This document shows, in pieces, positions 11,708 to 23,092 of a stretch of 64,000 bases of DNA (position 1 is the stretch's first letter; each line of letters begins with the position of its first letter). This stretch comes from Hygrophila difformis. Its lineage: Eukaryota; Streptophyta; Magnoliopsida; Lamiales; Acanthaceae. The position numbers and the translations under genes were made by a program. Location of the stretch: positions 32,577,383 to 32,641,382 of the forward strand of contig JAOANR010000006.1 in NCBI GenBank assembly GCA_030278955.1, read 5' to 3'. A model generated the notes under the pieces. That model saw only the letters and a list, made by a program, of their open reading frames with translations. It did no database searches and was not told the origin of the DNA.

Positions 11708-13411
11708 ATGAGTCCGGCTAGGGTTTCTTCTAGGGCGACAAGGTCTTCCTCTACGACTCGATCAACGGCGCTCCATGATCCTGGCGGAAAGCTGCCAACT
11801 TTGGTCCCCTATGGCACTCCGGTTCCGGCGTCTATCTCGGCAGATGGAGGGAAGTATAATCCAGGTTCATTTTGTGATGCTGTGATGGGAAGCCCTGCGT
11901 CTGCGTTGCCATCTGAGAGTAGTTCGTTTGTGGCTTGGGATTGGTTGAAGGAGAATCTGGCTTCCATCGATATGGATGGGCCTCACCATAGGTGCCCGAA
12001 AATTCGCTTTGGCAAGCCTGTGCTTGATGAACTTTTTGAACCATGGCAAGATGCCTTGGTACTCAAGGTATTAGGGCTTAAGGTGGGATTTATTGCCTTG
12101 AAGGAGAGACTTACGCGTGCATGGAAGTTGTCGGGGACGTTCGATCTCTTGGATGTTGGCCATGGTTGTTTCATCGCCAAATTTCTGAATCCTGGTGATC
12201 GTGAGAAGGTGCTTACGGGGGGACCATGGATGGTATTTGACCATTGCATTGCCATCAAAAGGTGGACAACTGATTTTAACCCGAGGAAATCTATAATCAA
12301 TACTGTTCAGACTTAGGTTAGGTTTGTGGAACTTAACCAAGCATTCTATCATGAGAACGCTCTGCGCGTTATCTCTGCGGCCTTGGGCACTCTAATTAAA
12401 GTTGATAAGAATACTACGGCCATCTCTATGGGCCACTACGCTAGGGCTTGTGTTGAGATTAATCTCGACAAGCCTTTGTTGGGTATGCTGGATGTTGAGG
12501 GCGAGATATTTCATGTTTCGTATGAAGGACTTCACCTTCTATGTATGAAGTGCGCGAAGTTTGGACACACACAGGAACATTGTCAAAAGCACTCTGACGA
12601 GGGCGTTGGAGGTAAGTCATCGAATGATCTGGCTAAGGTGGTGAGTTCTGAGGACGCCCCGGTGGTTGCGAAGGATAATGCGTTGGCGCAGGGCTCTGGG
12701 GTAGATGGTAAGGATGATAATTCCTTTGGAGCGAAGCTCGAGAGGACTGTGGATCTAGGTGTGGGTGATTGGATGGTCGTTAAAAGGAGGAAGCCACGCT
12801 TGATGAAGCATGGTAATCAGAGTAATGTACATATGGAGGGTGAGAAGAAGTTGGATGAGAGGAAGAAAGCCCCGCCACCTGGTCGCTCTCTTTTCTCGTA
12901 CAGTCCACAGGAGATGCGTACTCTTGTCCTCAAGGCTAGTGAATCCACGGATCAAAAACCACAACCTAAGGACGCTGAGGTTGTGGTATTGGCTGAAGCT
13001 GTGCATGAGGACGGGGCGAGTGCTATGGTTGAGGCCTTGGTGGTACCTACTGCTGGTGTTGTGGTTGATACAAGTAGTAATATCACTAAGAATTCTGCCA
13101 GATGTAAGAAGCTTCTGCATGGAGTGAAAAAGAATCCCCTGGCCAAGAAAGCGCCTAGGGGGGATGAGGGTCCAGGAGGTGGAAAAGTTGATGTGGAAAA
13201 GCATTTTCCAGCTAAGTACCGCCACTTGCTTAATGGCGGGTCGGGAGTTGATGTTGCAGTCACTTCTGGCCTAGGGAGTCGATTGGAAGAACAACTGAAC
13301 AGCTTGGGTGTCGACTCGACGGTGCCTGGCGCGGTCATGGGAGGGTTGTCTATTACTGCGGATGGTGTGGAAGTTACGTCTGACACTGCTTTGGCCTTAG
13401 CGCCACTATGA
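11708..13411 (+). pseudogene. LINE copy 2 ORF1 (DUF4283 + CCHC), one in-frame stop
   Basis: The frame from ATG 11708 carries DUF4283 (about 12000-12460; GGPWMVFDHCIAIKRW), a CCHC knuckle CMKCAKFGHTQEHC at 12542-12583 and a long, low-complexity C-terminal part. A single TAG at 12314-12316 interrupts it; reading resumes in the same frame with VRFVELNQAF. The stop TGA at 13409-13411 overlaps the ATG of ORF2 (13408-13410) as ATGA, so translation of ORF2 could have been coupled to ORF1. The role is RNA binding in the retrotransposition particle. Confidence 0.88.
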
Positions 13412-16400
13412 TTGCGTTCAAGGACTTTACGGTGCTTGCATGGAATATCCGTGGCGCCATGCATAAGAGCACCCAACGTCACGTTGCGGATCATATTCGA
13501 ACGCATAAGCCTTCGGTTCTCATCCTGATGGAGCCGAGGGGTGCTTTCGACAGACTTAGGGTTTTCCTCTACCGGCTCAATTATGATGTTCTCCATATTG
13601 AAGAATGTATTGGTCGTGCGGGAGGTATGTGGATACTTTATCGTATTGGTTCTCCTTATTCCTTCATGGTGGTGGATATTAAGCCTAGGTTAGCGACATT
13701 CTTGGTTTCCTATGGTACGGACTCCTGGTACCTCTCTTGTATCTATACTGATCCATGTGCGAGGGGACGCCTGCTCAACTGGGAACATATGCCATCGGTC
13801 AGTAGGATGATCCAAGGACTGTGGCTTGCGGTTGGTGGCTGGAATGATATTGCATACATGTCGGAGGCAGTGGGGATGAACGAGAACTCCAGACAGTGTG
13901 AAATATTTCGTGACATGCTCGCTGCCTGTGGGCTTTGCTCTATTCACACAACATGAGACCAATTTACTTGGCAAAGGAATACCATGGGTGGGCCTCTAGC
14001 TCGCAAGCACCTGGACCGTGCCGTAGCTAATGTAGATTGGATTTCTGTCTTTCCTCTTGGCTTTGCTGAAGTGTTGACACGTCGAGCTTCTGACCACAAT
14101 GCACTGCTTATTCGGTGTTGTCAACCTTCGGTGGTGAATGGTGCTCGTCCCTTTCGCTGGGAATATATGTGGTCATTCCATGCACACTACAGACATGTAA
14201 TGGAAGCGGCATGGTATGATGGTGGCAATTCCATCCAGCAGCGTCTGAATCAGGTCCATGTATCCTCCCTGCACTTTAATGAATATTCCTTTGGTAATAT
14301 ATAGAAACGAAAATGCCGATTGTTAAAGCGGTTGGATGGTATTCGACGATGCCAACTTCGGGTGGACTCGGCTTGCATGACACGCTTGGAAGGGCTCTCA
14401 GCACTCGGGCCGGATGGATTTCCTGCAATGTTCTTTAAAACCTATTGGGATTCGATTGGTGTTGATGTTTGGAGGTTTGTTCAACAAGCAGTAATTGATG
14501 GGAGCTTTGATACTAGCATGGCTGCTACTTACTTGTGTCTCATACCTAAAGTGAAATCCCTCGGGAGATTAGACATTATAGGCCGATCAGCCTATGTAAT
14601 GTCGTATACAAAATATTAACTAAGGTGCTAGTTAATCGGTTGAGGCCATTTCTTCAATCATACATTGGGCCATACCAATCTGCTTTTCTTCCTGGGCGTG
14701 GTACTTCTGGCAATGCGATTATCCTTCAGGAGGTGATCACCGCTTTCAAGAACAAGAATCAGAGTTCATGTGATTTTTTATTGAAAGTGGATCTCGAGAA
14801 GGCGTATGATAACGTGGATTGGGACTTTTTGGAAGGTTGCTTAGTCGACATGGGTCTTCCTGCCTCGCTGATTCGTATTATTATGTTTTGTGTCCGATCT
14901 CCAACCTATTCGATACTGTGGAATGGGGTTTCGCTACCACCTTTCTCTTCCGCTAAAGGTGTTCGGCAAGGAGATCCTCTTTCTCTGTATCTGTTCTTGA
15001 TTGTTATGGAGAAGCTTTCTAGAGCCATCCTTGCACAGGTAGAGAACGGATCCTGGCTGCTTATTAAATTGAGTCGACATACATCCCCTCTCTCTCATTT
15101 GATGTTTGCAGATGACCTCCTCTTATTCTCTCAAGCATCCTTGGATAGCGGTCGGTGTATGGATGAGGTCCTCTCTGCATTCGCACGCCAAGCGGGACTC
15201 GGCATGAACAATAGCAAATCGAGAGCCTATGCTTCTGCGATGGTCCCATCCACTACCAAACAAGCTGTGGCTTCAATCCTTAATATCACCTTCTGTGATG
15301 ACTTGGGGAAGTATCTTGGTTTCCCATTATTCCATGGTAGTGTGAGTAGTAATCAACTAGAGTTCCTGTCGGATAACATTCATGCTAAGCTTGGATCTTG
15401 GAAGCGTGGACTTCTCAACAAAGCAGGGAGAATCACATTGGCACGGGCGGTCCTCTCATCTATTCCAACTTATATCATGCAAACGACTTGGTTGCCGGCG
15501 TCCACCTATGCCAAGATCGACCGCTGTGTTCGTGACTTCATATGGAAGGATTGTACTGGTCATGGGCTTAATTTAGTTTCTTGGGAGAAAATTGCATTAC
15601 CAAGGAAGTTTGGAGGCATTGGTATTCGGAAATGTAGAGATATGAATATAGCGATGTTGGGGAAATTGGTTGTTGACTGTTTACAGGCTGCTTCCAAACC
15701 ATGGTGCCATCTGTTGCTTCATAAATACAATTGTAGGAATGCTCAGTTCATCCAGCGGCCTGGATCCTCTCCAATTTATCGGGCCATTTGCAAGGCGGCA
15801 CCATTCTTGGTGGGAGGGTGTCGGATGGGGGGAGCAGCATGTGGTACTCCTCTTGGTTGCGGGGTGGGCCGATTGCTTCTCAGATTCCATATGTTCACTA
15901 CAATAACGTGGATATGCGCATTAAAGATTTGTTCGTGAATAATCGGTGGGCATGGGAGAAACCCTACACAATCCTCCCTGATGAGATTAAGCATGAAATC
16001 ATGGAGCATGGGCCATTACCTCTTCACCCGGACACGGATGATGCATGGTGTTGGTTGGGCACGGCTGCTGGTTCATACTCCGTTTCGTCCGGCTACGAGT
16101 GGATCATTAGCCAACGAGGATATCACCGGGATCCGCTGCGATCGTGGGTGTGGCGTGTCCGCTGCCCGGAAAAGGTAAAGGTGTTGTTGTGGCTCATGGT
16201 GCATGACGCCCTCCCCACAAATAAGCTGCGGCATCGGCGGGGTCTGGCCTCTTCCGCATCATGCACCATTTGTGGACGTGAATCTGAAGATGTGGGCCAT
16301 TTATTCTTCACATGCTCGTGGTCGGCGGCGGTGTGGGGGAAGCTTGGATGGCCTCTTGGTGATCACTTGCGGCGGTGGCAGCATGCACCGGTGGCGAATC

Positions 16401-17100
16401 TCCTACGGCAGCTTAGCATCAATTGGCGGGGTGTCTATTGGGGATCTATGTGGAGTATTTGGAAGAGTCGGAACGCTTGGTGTGTGAGAGGGGTTCCTGT
16501 TAACATCGACGAAACAGCTAGGAATGCGGCTCAGCTTGGTCGTGTTCTTGAGAGGGTTTATCCGGCTTCAGGTGGCACTGGGGATGTCCGTTTAGTCCAT
16601 TGGAATTCGGCATCTCTTTCTGGCATACTATTACATGTGGATGGGAGTTCCCTGGGGAATCCGGGAAGGGCTGGATTTGGTTGTGTGATTCGCACTGGGG
16701 ACGGACAGTGGGTGGAGGGTTGTTCGGGCATTGTGGGATTCACTTCCAATATTGTAGCAGAGTTGCATGGTATTTGGAATGGCATGAGACGGCTACGCTC
16801 GCTTGGAGTTGTTCGTGCTCACTGCTTCTCAGATTCCTTGGAAGGCATACGGTTGATGAGGCAGGGGTAAGGCGGGATCATGTCCTCTTCCCCTTAGTTC
16901 GGCACATTATGGAGTTGAAAGAGGAGCATCCGGGATATGAGTGGCATCATATACTTAGGGAGGGGAATTCTGTTGCAGATTCTCTACCTAAGCGTGGCGC
17001 TCGTTCAGAGGAATTCTTTACTACGTGGGCCTTTCCCCCGGATGAGATCAAGACATTCCTGGCTGCTGATTATGAAGGAGTTTGGTTCCCGCGCTTCTAG
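13408..17100 (+). pseudogene. LINE copy 2 ORF2, deleted and frameshifted
   Basis: Endonuclease (13408-14100; AWNIRG, MEPRGAF, DHNAL) is followed by a deletion junction near 14396, where MTRLEG runs straight into the reverse transcriptase motif ALGPDGFPAMFF. The reverse transcriptase continues to about 15550 with catalytic FADD at 15105-15116, then zf-RVT (16130-16330) and RNase H (16610-17070). In-frame stops are at 13954-13956 and 14302-14304; frames change near 14610, 15830 and 16860. An endonuclease residue also looks altered, with VGGWNDI where the other copies read GDWNxI. The element cannot be autonomous. Confidence 0.9.
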
Positions 17101-17313
17101 TTGGTTATTGTTGATTTATTTTGCTAATTTACCTTCCCTTCCTCCCCTCATTCTGTAGTTTTTTCTTAGTTTTTTTTCCCTTTGTCGACGCTTGTGCGTC
17201 ATAGTTTACCAAAAAAAAAAGAATTAATTATATCTTTGCCCTTTTGGGGGAGAATCCAAGAATTCACACTTCAAATTTCAAATTGAATTACAATAGACGT
17301 GATTCTATTGCTT

Positions 17314-17460
17314 CTTTTTTTTAAAACAGTTTATACAGGCTAGAAAAAGAGTCGTGGGAGCCCATGTCACATAAACTATAAATGAACAGAGGCCGGGTGG
17401 GGAATCAAACCTCCAATCTAGAGGTTGAGAGTCAAAGGACTGTGTCAAGTCCTCATCCCC
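17314..17460 (-). mobile_element. tRNA-derived SINE, second copy
   Basis: On the minus strand it begins GGGGATGAGGACTTGAC, has the B box GGTTTGATTCC and ends TAGCCTGTATAAACTGTTTT plus oligo-A. A 14-bp TSD TGATTCTATTGCTT is exact at 17300-17313 and 17461-17474. It is the same family as 4953-5126. Confidence 0.88.
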
Positions 17461-17474
17461 TGATTCTATTGCTT

Positions 17475-17590
17475 TTGTTTTCATTTTATTGATTTTATCT
17501 TAAAAATATTTTTATTAGTGGGAGATATTTATCTCAGACATCTCATTATTTTCAATTAATTATTCATTCAACTCAAATGCTTCGACAATT
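17475..17590. other. Short AT-rich spacer
   Basis: Nothing recognisable; it separates the SINE from the transposase remnant. Confidence 0.5.
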
Positions 17591-17619
17591 AATGTTGTCT
17601 TACAATTTGCGGCCGCTGC

Positions 17620-19636
17620 ATGAAAGAGGAGACCATGTGCTTGACGTGTTTAGTGTCGGGCCCCATATATCCATCACAGCGGATCAATATTTTCTTACAA
17701 CCACTAATAGATAAATTGTTAGAGTTGTGGACGGGCCGGGTGTCGGCGTATTGATATATCCTCTAATGAGAATTTTACATTACGAGCAGCTTTGATGTGG
17801 ATAATAAATGATCTTCCAATATATTCAATGTTGTCATGGTAGAGTACTTATGGTGGTTTCACTACTTGTCCAGTTTGTATGGAGGAGACCGTGGCCATTA
17901 AGCTTGCAAATGGGGGTAAATAAGCATGGTTTGATGCGCATAGACGTTTCTTACCAATGGATCCTTTGTTTCGCGGCGATAGGGTGAACTTCACGGCATG
18001 TAGAGCTGAGGTTCGGTCACCCCTATGGGGCGTATGGGTTCAGAGGTTTTTAGTGATATTGAGCAGTATGGGTTAATGGAAATAACTAAGCCAGGATCGG
18101 AAGAAGTGAATGTAGTGGTAGGCCAAGCATGTGGGTGGAAGAAAATGAGTATCTTTTGGGATTTAGCTTATTGGGAGACCAATTTGATCCATCATTGTCT
18201 AGATCAAATGCATTGCGAGAAAGATATATTTGAAAACTTCATCACTATTCTAGATGTGTCGGGTAAACCTAAGGACAATGTGAAGTCACGCATGGACTTG
18301 AAACTTTTGTGTGATCTACCTAAAATAGAAAAGAACCCAGGGAATGGGAAGTAACCCAAGGCAAGCTACACACTCAAAAAACAACAACATATTGACTTAC
18401 TAAATTGGGTATCGGAGTTAAGATTCCCTGATGGATATGCCTTAGAAAAGAGACGATGTGTAGACATAAAGCACGGGAGATTATATGGAATGAAAAATCA
18501 TGACTGTCACATATTCATGCAGCTATTATTACCTAAGCATGTGTGGGAGGTAATGTTTGAGTTGAGCTACTAATGACCAGGGTAATTCGAAAGGATGCGA
18601 TGCTCCAACTAGATAGAGACATTGTGGTCATACTATGCAAATTAGAGCAAATATTTCCCCCAAATGTGTTTGATGCGGTGGAGCACATGGCAAATCGCCT
18701 AGCTCAGGAGGCATTGATTGTTGGTCCGGTACAATACAAGTGGATGAATCCACCAGAGAGAGGTAAGAAAGTGAATTATTTATGTGCACGAACTAAGGTA
18801 TGCAATATGTTCACAAGTTGCATAATGTGGGCACTACGTCGCTTAAAAAAGACTGTAAAGAATAAAGCACGCGTTGAGGGATCAATTGCCCGTGCTTACC
18901 TCATGCGTGAGGCGATCATTTTCTGCGGTCACTACTTTCAGGAACATGTGATCATGAAACAGCGAGTGGTGCCTCGAAATGATGATGGGGGCGTGGTTGA
19001 GTACTAACTCGGTTCAAATTCTGAACGTATTTAAGATTGAAGAGAGATCTCAATGTCGTGAGAAGAGGCGAACATTAACTCTTGAGGAGCGAGATGCAGC
19101 ACATTCATATGTGATAATGAATTGTGAAGAGATGGGCCCATATATAAATATGTTCAATGCCCTTATTCGTATTTATGATATCATCATATATTATATGCGT
19201 TCTATATTGGTCTACAGTTTATATGAAGATGAAATCCGACGTGAGAATCAATGAGTTTCAGATGAGGACGTAATCGATTGGTTGCCCGAGTGGTTCCGTA
19301 ATTATGTGAGTTTAGTTGGATTGTAATAATAATACATGGCTAAACTTCTATAGGTTTTATTGCTAAACTATATAACCCTGTAACTCAATATAAACTTTGC
19401 ATAACACGATCGAGGATACAATTATACAAGATTTGGCTTACAGCCAATTGAGGACATGCCATGTGCACACCATGTATTTTATCAATTGGTATAGGTTTCA
19501 GACAGAGGTATGTTCATGTGGTAGAGCCACATACAATAGTGGGGTATGTCTTCCATCCGTGTATTTTGGGCGGATTATCAAAAATATTGAGATTGAATAT
19601 CCAGACCAACCTAACACCCAACCTTTCAACTCCTAA
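17620..19636 (+). pseudogene. En/Spm (CACTA) TNP2-type transposase remnant
   Basis: Three blocks of a TNP2/TNPD transposase follow in order. The Transposase_21 block (17650-18340) shows LVSGPIYPSQRINIFLQPL, TTCPVCMEETVAIKLANGGK and HHCLDQMHCEKDIFENFI. The DUF4218 block (about 18400-18990) shows ALIVGPVQYKWMNP and ARVEGSIARAYLMREA. A DUF4216-like block (19460-19620) shows WYRFQTEV and NIEIEYPDQP. Stops and frame changes occur throughout (for example near 17745, 17850, 18352 and 18571) and no terminal CACTA repeats are seen nearby. It is a dead fragment; the frames 18025-18354 and 18573-19007 are its longest open pieces. Confidence 0.88.
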
Positions 19637-19749
19637 AATTTGTCAAAATAGCATATTGTGATAAAACAAATTCTGCCTTGATCTACAAATTGAGCATATT
19701 GAAATTTAAATTTTTATCCACCAAATAGCTTACACCAAAAGAGTGCTAA

Positions 19750-20560
19750 AATAATTCTTGATGGAAAAATCACATCCGTTAAGTACTCCAATGGTCGTGA
19801 ACGTACTTGATCCAGAAAAGGATCCATTTAAACCAGAGGGAGAAAATGAAGGTTGGGCCAGAAGTGTCATACCTCAATGTCACTGGTGCATTATATCGTT
19901 CACTATAAATTTACTGGCATTGTTTAGTTCATCTCCCACTTGACAACATTAGAATGATATAAAACCCATCTTCCACTCTTCCAATGAACAATTGATCTTT
20001 GATTCTTATATCCAAATAATTCTCGACATGAGTTACTTGGCTATATTGATGTTGTATATTTATCTGATCCACATAAAGCCAAATCTCAAACTGAGTACAT
20101 CATTACTTGTGACGAAACCGTCATTTCTTGGATGTCAATGAAGTAGGGTTTAACTGCTACTTCCTCCAATCATGCCGAAATATTGACAATTCATGAAGCT
20201 AGTGAAGAATGTGTTTGGTTAAAATCAATGACTCATCATATCATGAAAAATTGTGGGTTAACATCCAAGGAAAAACTTCCCCCGCCAATACTATACGAAG
20301 ATAATGCAGCTTATATATCTCAACTAAAAGGGGATATATGAAGGAGATAGAACAAAACATATTTCACCAAAATTCTTCTACGCTCATGATCTTCAAAAGA
20401 ATGGTAAAACCAATGTGCAGCAAATTCGATCATACAGTAATTTAGCTGATCTATTGATTAAGGCATTGCCTACTGCAACATTCAAGAAACTTGTAGAGAG
20501 AATCGGGATTGGTTGACTTAAAGATCTTCAATGATGTACTAAACATGAGAAACAATAGAT
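19750..20560 (+). pseudogene. Ty1/copia polyprotein 3' remnant (reverse transcriptase end and RNase H)
   Basis: Frames 19758-19943 carry MEKSHPLSTPMVV and DPFKPE, then SINLLALFSSSPT-like residues, typical of the copia C-terminus. Further on come YLSDPHKAKSQTEYI, MTATSSNHAEIL-like residues, CVWLKSMT and LPPPILYEDNAAYISQLKGG near 20060-20340, and KALPTATFKKL near 20460-20500. Several stops and shifts are present. The start of the gene and the 5' LTR are absent; the left edge abuts the TNP2 remnant. A 3' LTR follows. Confidence 0.85.
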
Positions 20561-20668
20561 ACAAGAATATTGTACTATTTTTTCTTCACTATGATTTTTT
20601 CTTACAAGAATTTTTTTCTAATAAAATTTTAACTAGGCATAATCTTTGTGTAAAACATTTGAGGGGAG

Positions 20669-20890
20669 TGTTGAACACGTGAATGTCCTTGTTGCTACCT
20701 ATCCTATTCAAATGATGACATTGTAATCACGGCGGTTTGTATTGTATAAATACAACATTGATGAAAAATAAAATTTGCTTCCTACAGCAACATATCCTTT
20801 GCTCCCATATTCTTTTAGCTAACATTATCTTCATGCGTATATATATCCATACATATATCCTCAACCATACTACATACACATTAACACGTT
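20669..20890 (+). repeat. Probable 3' LTR of the copia remnant
   Basis: A purine-rich tract TTTGAGGGGAG immediately precedes TGTTGAACACG, the normal polypurine tract/LTR junction. A TATA-like TGTATAAATACA lies near 20740. The right edge is uncertain (CA near 20880). Confidence 0.65.
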
Positions 20891-20906
20891 ATATATAGGG
20901 TATAGT

Positions 20907-21551
20907 TAGGGGTGAAAACGGGACGGATACGGGCGGATAGTACTCGTCCCGTATCCTATCCCATATTTTTTTGTCGAATACGGAATCGAATACGAATAGG
21001 CCGGATACAAATACGAATTCGAATATATCGGGAAACGGATACGAGACGGATTCGGATTTTAACTCGGATAATCTTATAATTTTTAAAATTATTAGTTCTT
21101 ATAATTTTTTAAGAGAAATTGGAATATACTCCAAGATCATTAGTTATTTTTTCAAGACATCTAAATAGCATCACTACAAGATGTTACGTACTAGAGTTTA
21201 GATGCAAAGAACCTAATGATGTAGTCGAGTTGATTAATATAATTTGATTTCATTAATTACATATGGCTTTCAAGCTTTTGATTATATTTATACATATAGT
21301 ATTACTTATTTATTTTATAGTTAATATAATATATTATAATATACATATAAAATATATAAATTTTCGGATATTCGGATAGAAAATACGGATAATATCCGCA
21401 TGATATTCGGATTTTTCGAATACGGGCGGATATTGGCAATCCCATATCCGGTCCCGTATCCGCCGGATATAAAAATTCGAATTCGGATTCGAATAATAAT
21501 CGAATACGGCATCGGATCGGGCGGGAATTATCCGTCCCGCTTTCACCCCTA
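20907..21551. mobile_element. hAT-type MITE (TAGGGGTGAAA ends, 8-bp TSD)
   Basis: Ends are TAGGGGTGAAA and TTTCACCCCTA; the 8-bp TSD GGTATAGT is exact at 20899-20906 and 21552-21559. Both ends are rich in CGGATA/TATCCG repeats and the centre is AT-rich. The centre matches, in reverse, 38340-38560 of the split hAT element at 32299-39517. No transposase is present. Confidence 0.93.
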
Positions 21552-21916
21552 GGTATAGTCATATAGTTATTTATATAACAGAGAGGAATAATCTCTCCAA
21601 AACCACAAAATGATTTCAAGATCTCGATCTTATCTTAAAATTTTACAGTTTTACGATTTCACCCCTTAAAAACGATCCAAATTTTTGTAGATCTTAAAAT
21701 TAGTAAGATATCGATCTTAATCCGATCTTGATTGTAAAATCCCGATCTTAGTTGCAGAATTTCACGATCCTATGTGTTCCAATCCTACCAAAATTTACTA
21801 CATATCTTATGTTTATCATAAGATCGGCCTTAAATTTTATTTTCGACTATTTATAGGGCTTTATCACAATATTTACCTAATGATGATTTGTGTTATACTC
21901 ACTTCTTTAATATGTA

Positions 21917-22169
21917 CCTCCTCTGTTTTTTTTAAAAAGTTACACTTCTCATTTGCATGTATGTCAATGCACATTTTCAACAATAACTCAAAATCGGTAC
22001 AAGTAAAAATTATGAAAATTTGATATTTAAAAACTACAAGATGAGACGAATCCAACAAGATCTCACTTGACTATATTTTGTCTTCTGTAACCATAACGAA
22101 AATAGAAGTCAAAGTGCTATAATGAACAGTAAAAAAGTCAAAACGTAACCTTTAAAAAAACGGAGGGAG
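21917..22169. mobile_element. Stowaway-like MITE
   Basis: The left end is CTCCTCTGTTTTTT and the right end AAAAAACGGAGGGAG, with TA flanks. Internal sequence (CAATGCACATTTTCAAC, CGAATCCAACAAGATCTCA) is shared with 1358-1616. Confidence 0.85.
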
Positions 22170-22199
22170 TATAATTGTATTAATCTATGCAATTTAGTA

Positions 22200-22681
22200 C
22201 TCCCTCCGTCCCGCGAAGATTGAAGCCTTTCTTTTGGGCACGGTAATTTAGGTAGTGGAGTTTAGTAGTTAAAGTGGTGTGGGTATTTGTGTTTAAGATT
22301 ATAATGAATTTTGATATTGTTTATTGTTTAACTTTGACTTAATATTATCGTAGTGATGTAATTTGAGAAAAATATTCAAATGTGGTCTTGTTAGAATCGT
22401 CTAATCGTGTAGTTTTAGAATATATATTTTATACAATTTTTATTTGTATCAATTTTGTAATATTAAGAGTTAAAGAAATATAAGGGACTTTGTGTAGGAA
22501 AGTAATAATGCATTGGAATTTGTGCAGAATAGTAAAAGTAAGTATTTTTAATGGAATTTGACAATAATTAAGATTCTAATCAAACTTATATTAATTTAAT
22601 TTTTCTAAAAACGGAAAGGGTTCAAACTTCGTAGGACACCCCAAAAAGGAATAGGGTTCAAACTTCGTGGGACGGAGGGAG
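22200..22681. mobile_element. Second MITE, CTCCCTCCGTCCC family
   Basis: It starts CTCCCTCCGTCCCGCGAAG and ends CTTCGTGGGACGGAGGGAG between TA dinucleotides. The right terminal part is partly duplicated (GGGTTCAAACTTCGT occurs twice near 22619 and 22655). It lies 30 bp from the previous MITE. Confidence 0.85.
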
Positions 22682-22683
22682 TA

Positions 22684-23092
22684 GAATCTTATAACCTTGA
22701 TTATATACCCAATCTCGAGGGACCCACCATGCTGCACAATAATCCCACAAGTTTTGTATCGCTATCGCAATAATCTTTTAGCTGTGTAAGATTTAAAAGG
22801 GTGTATTAAATCGGAGAGATCTAGTAAATTGTAGCAAATAAATTTAGAAATTCTGCACCCCATACTCGAAAAATTGGATGATTCCTGTGGTTCCAACTCC
22901 GGTTCACGTACAAATTTCAATAAGTTCATTTGCCATTTTGACACCACACAATAGAAGTACAAGCAAACAAGTTGTATAATTCGGGGACCAAGCAACAGTC
23001 ATTCAATTTAAAATCACACCTCACAACTTCAGCGAAATCAGGCCACAATCTTCTTTGACCACATCAACTCCTCAATCTGTCCATCTTCATTA
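22684..23092. other. 3' flank of PPX
   Basis: It presumably holds the PPX 3' UTR (minus strand) directly beyond the stop codon at 23093-23095. I see no other gene or repeat. Confidence 0.5.

Larger units (their letters stand above)
11700..17219 (+). mobile_element. LINE copy 2 (plant L1 type, different subfamily), internally deleted
   Basis: The element encodes the same domain order as copy 1, but the protein sequence is clearly divergent. It ends in a short oligo-A at 17210-17219 preceded by GACGC-TTGT-GCGTC, a 5-bp hairpin at 17187-17200. I could not find a convincing TSD: the 3' flank GAATTAATTATATC has no match before 11700, so the 5' boundary is uncertain. About 110 codons are missing between the endonuclease linker and the reverse transcriptase. 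Confidence 0.88.

Noticed and set aside
12750..13600. Minus-strand frames opposite LINE copy 2 ORF1
   Set aside because: No domain; codon pattern follows the sense ORF1.
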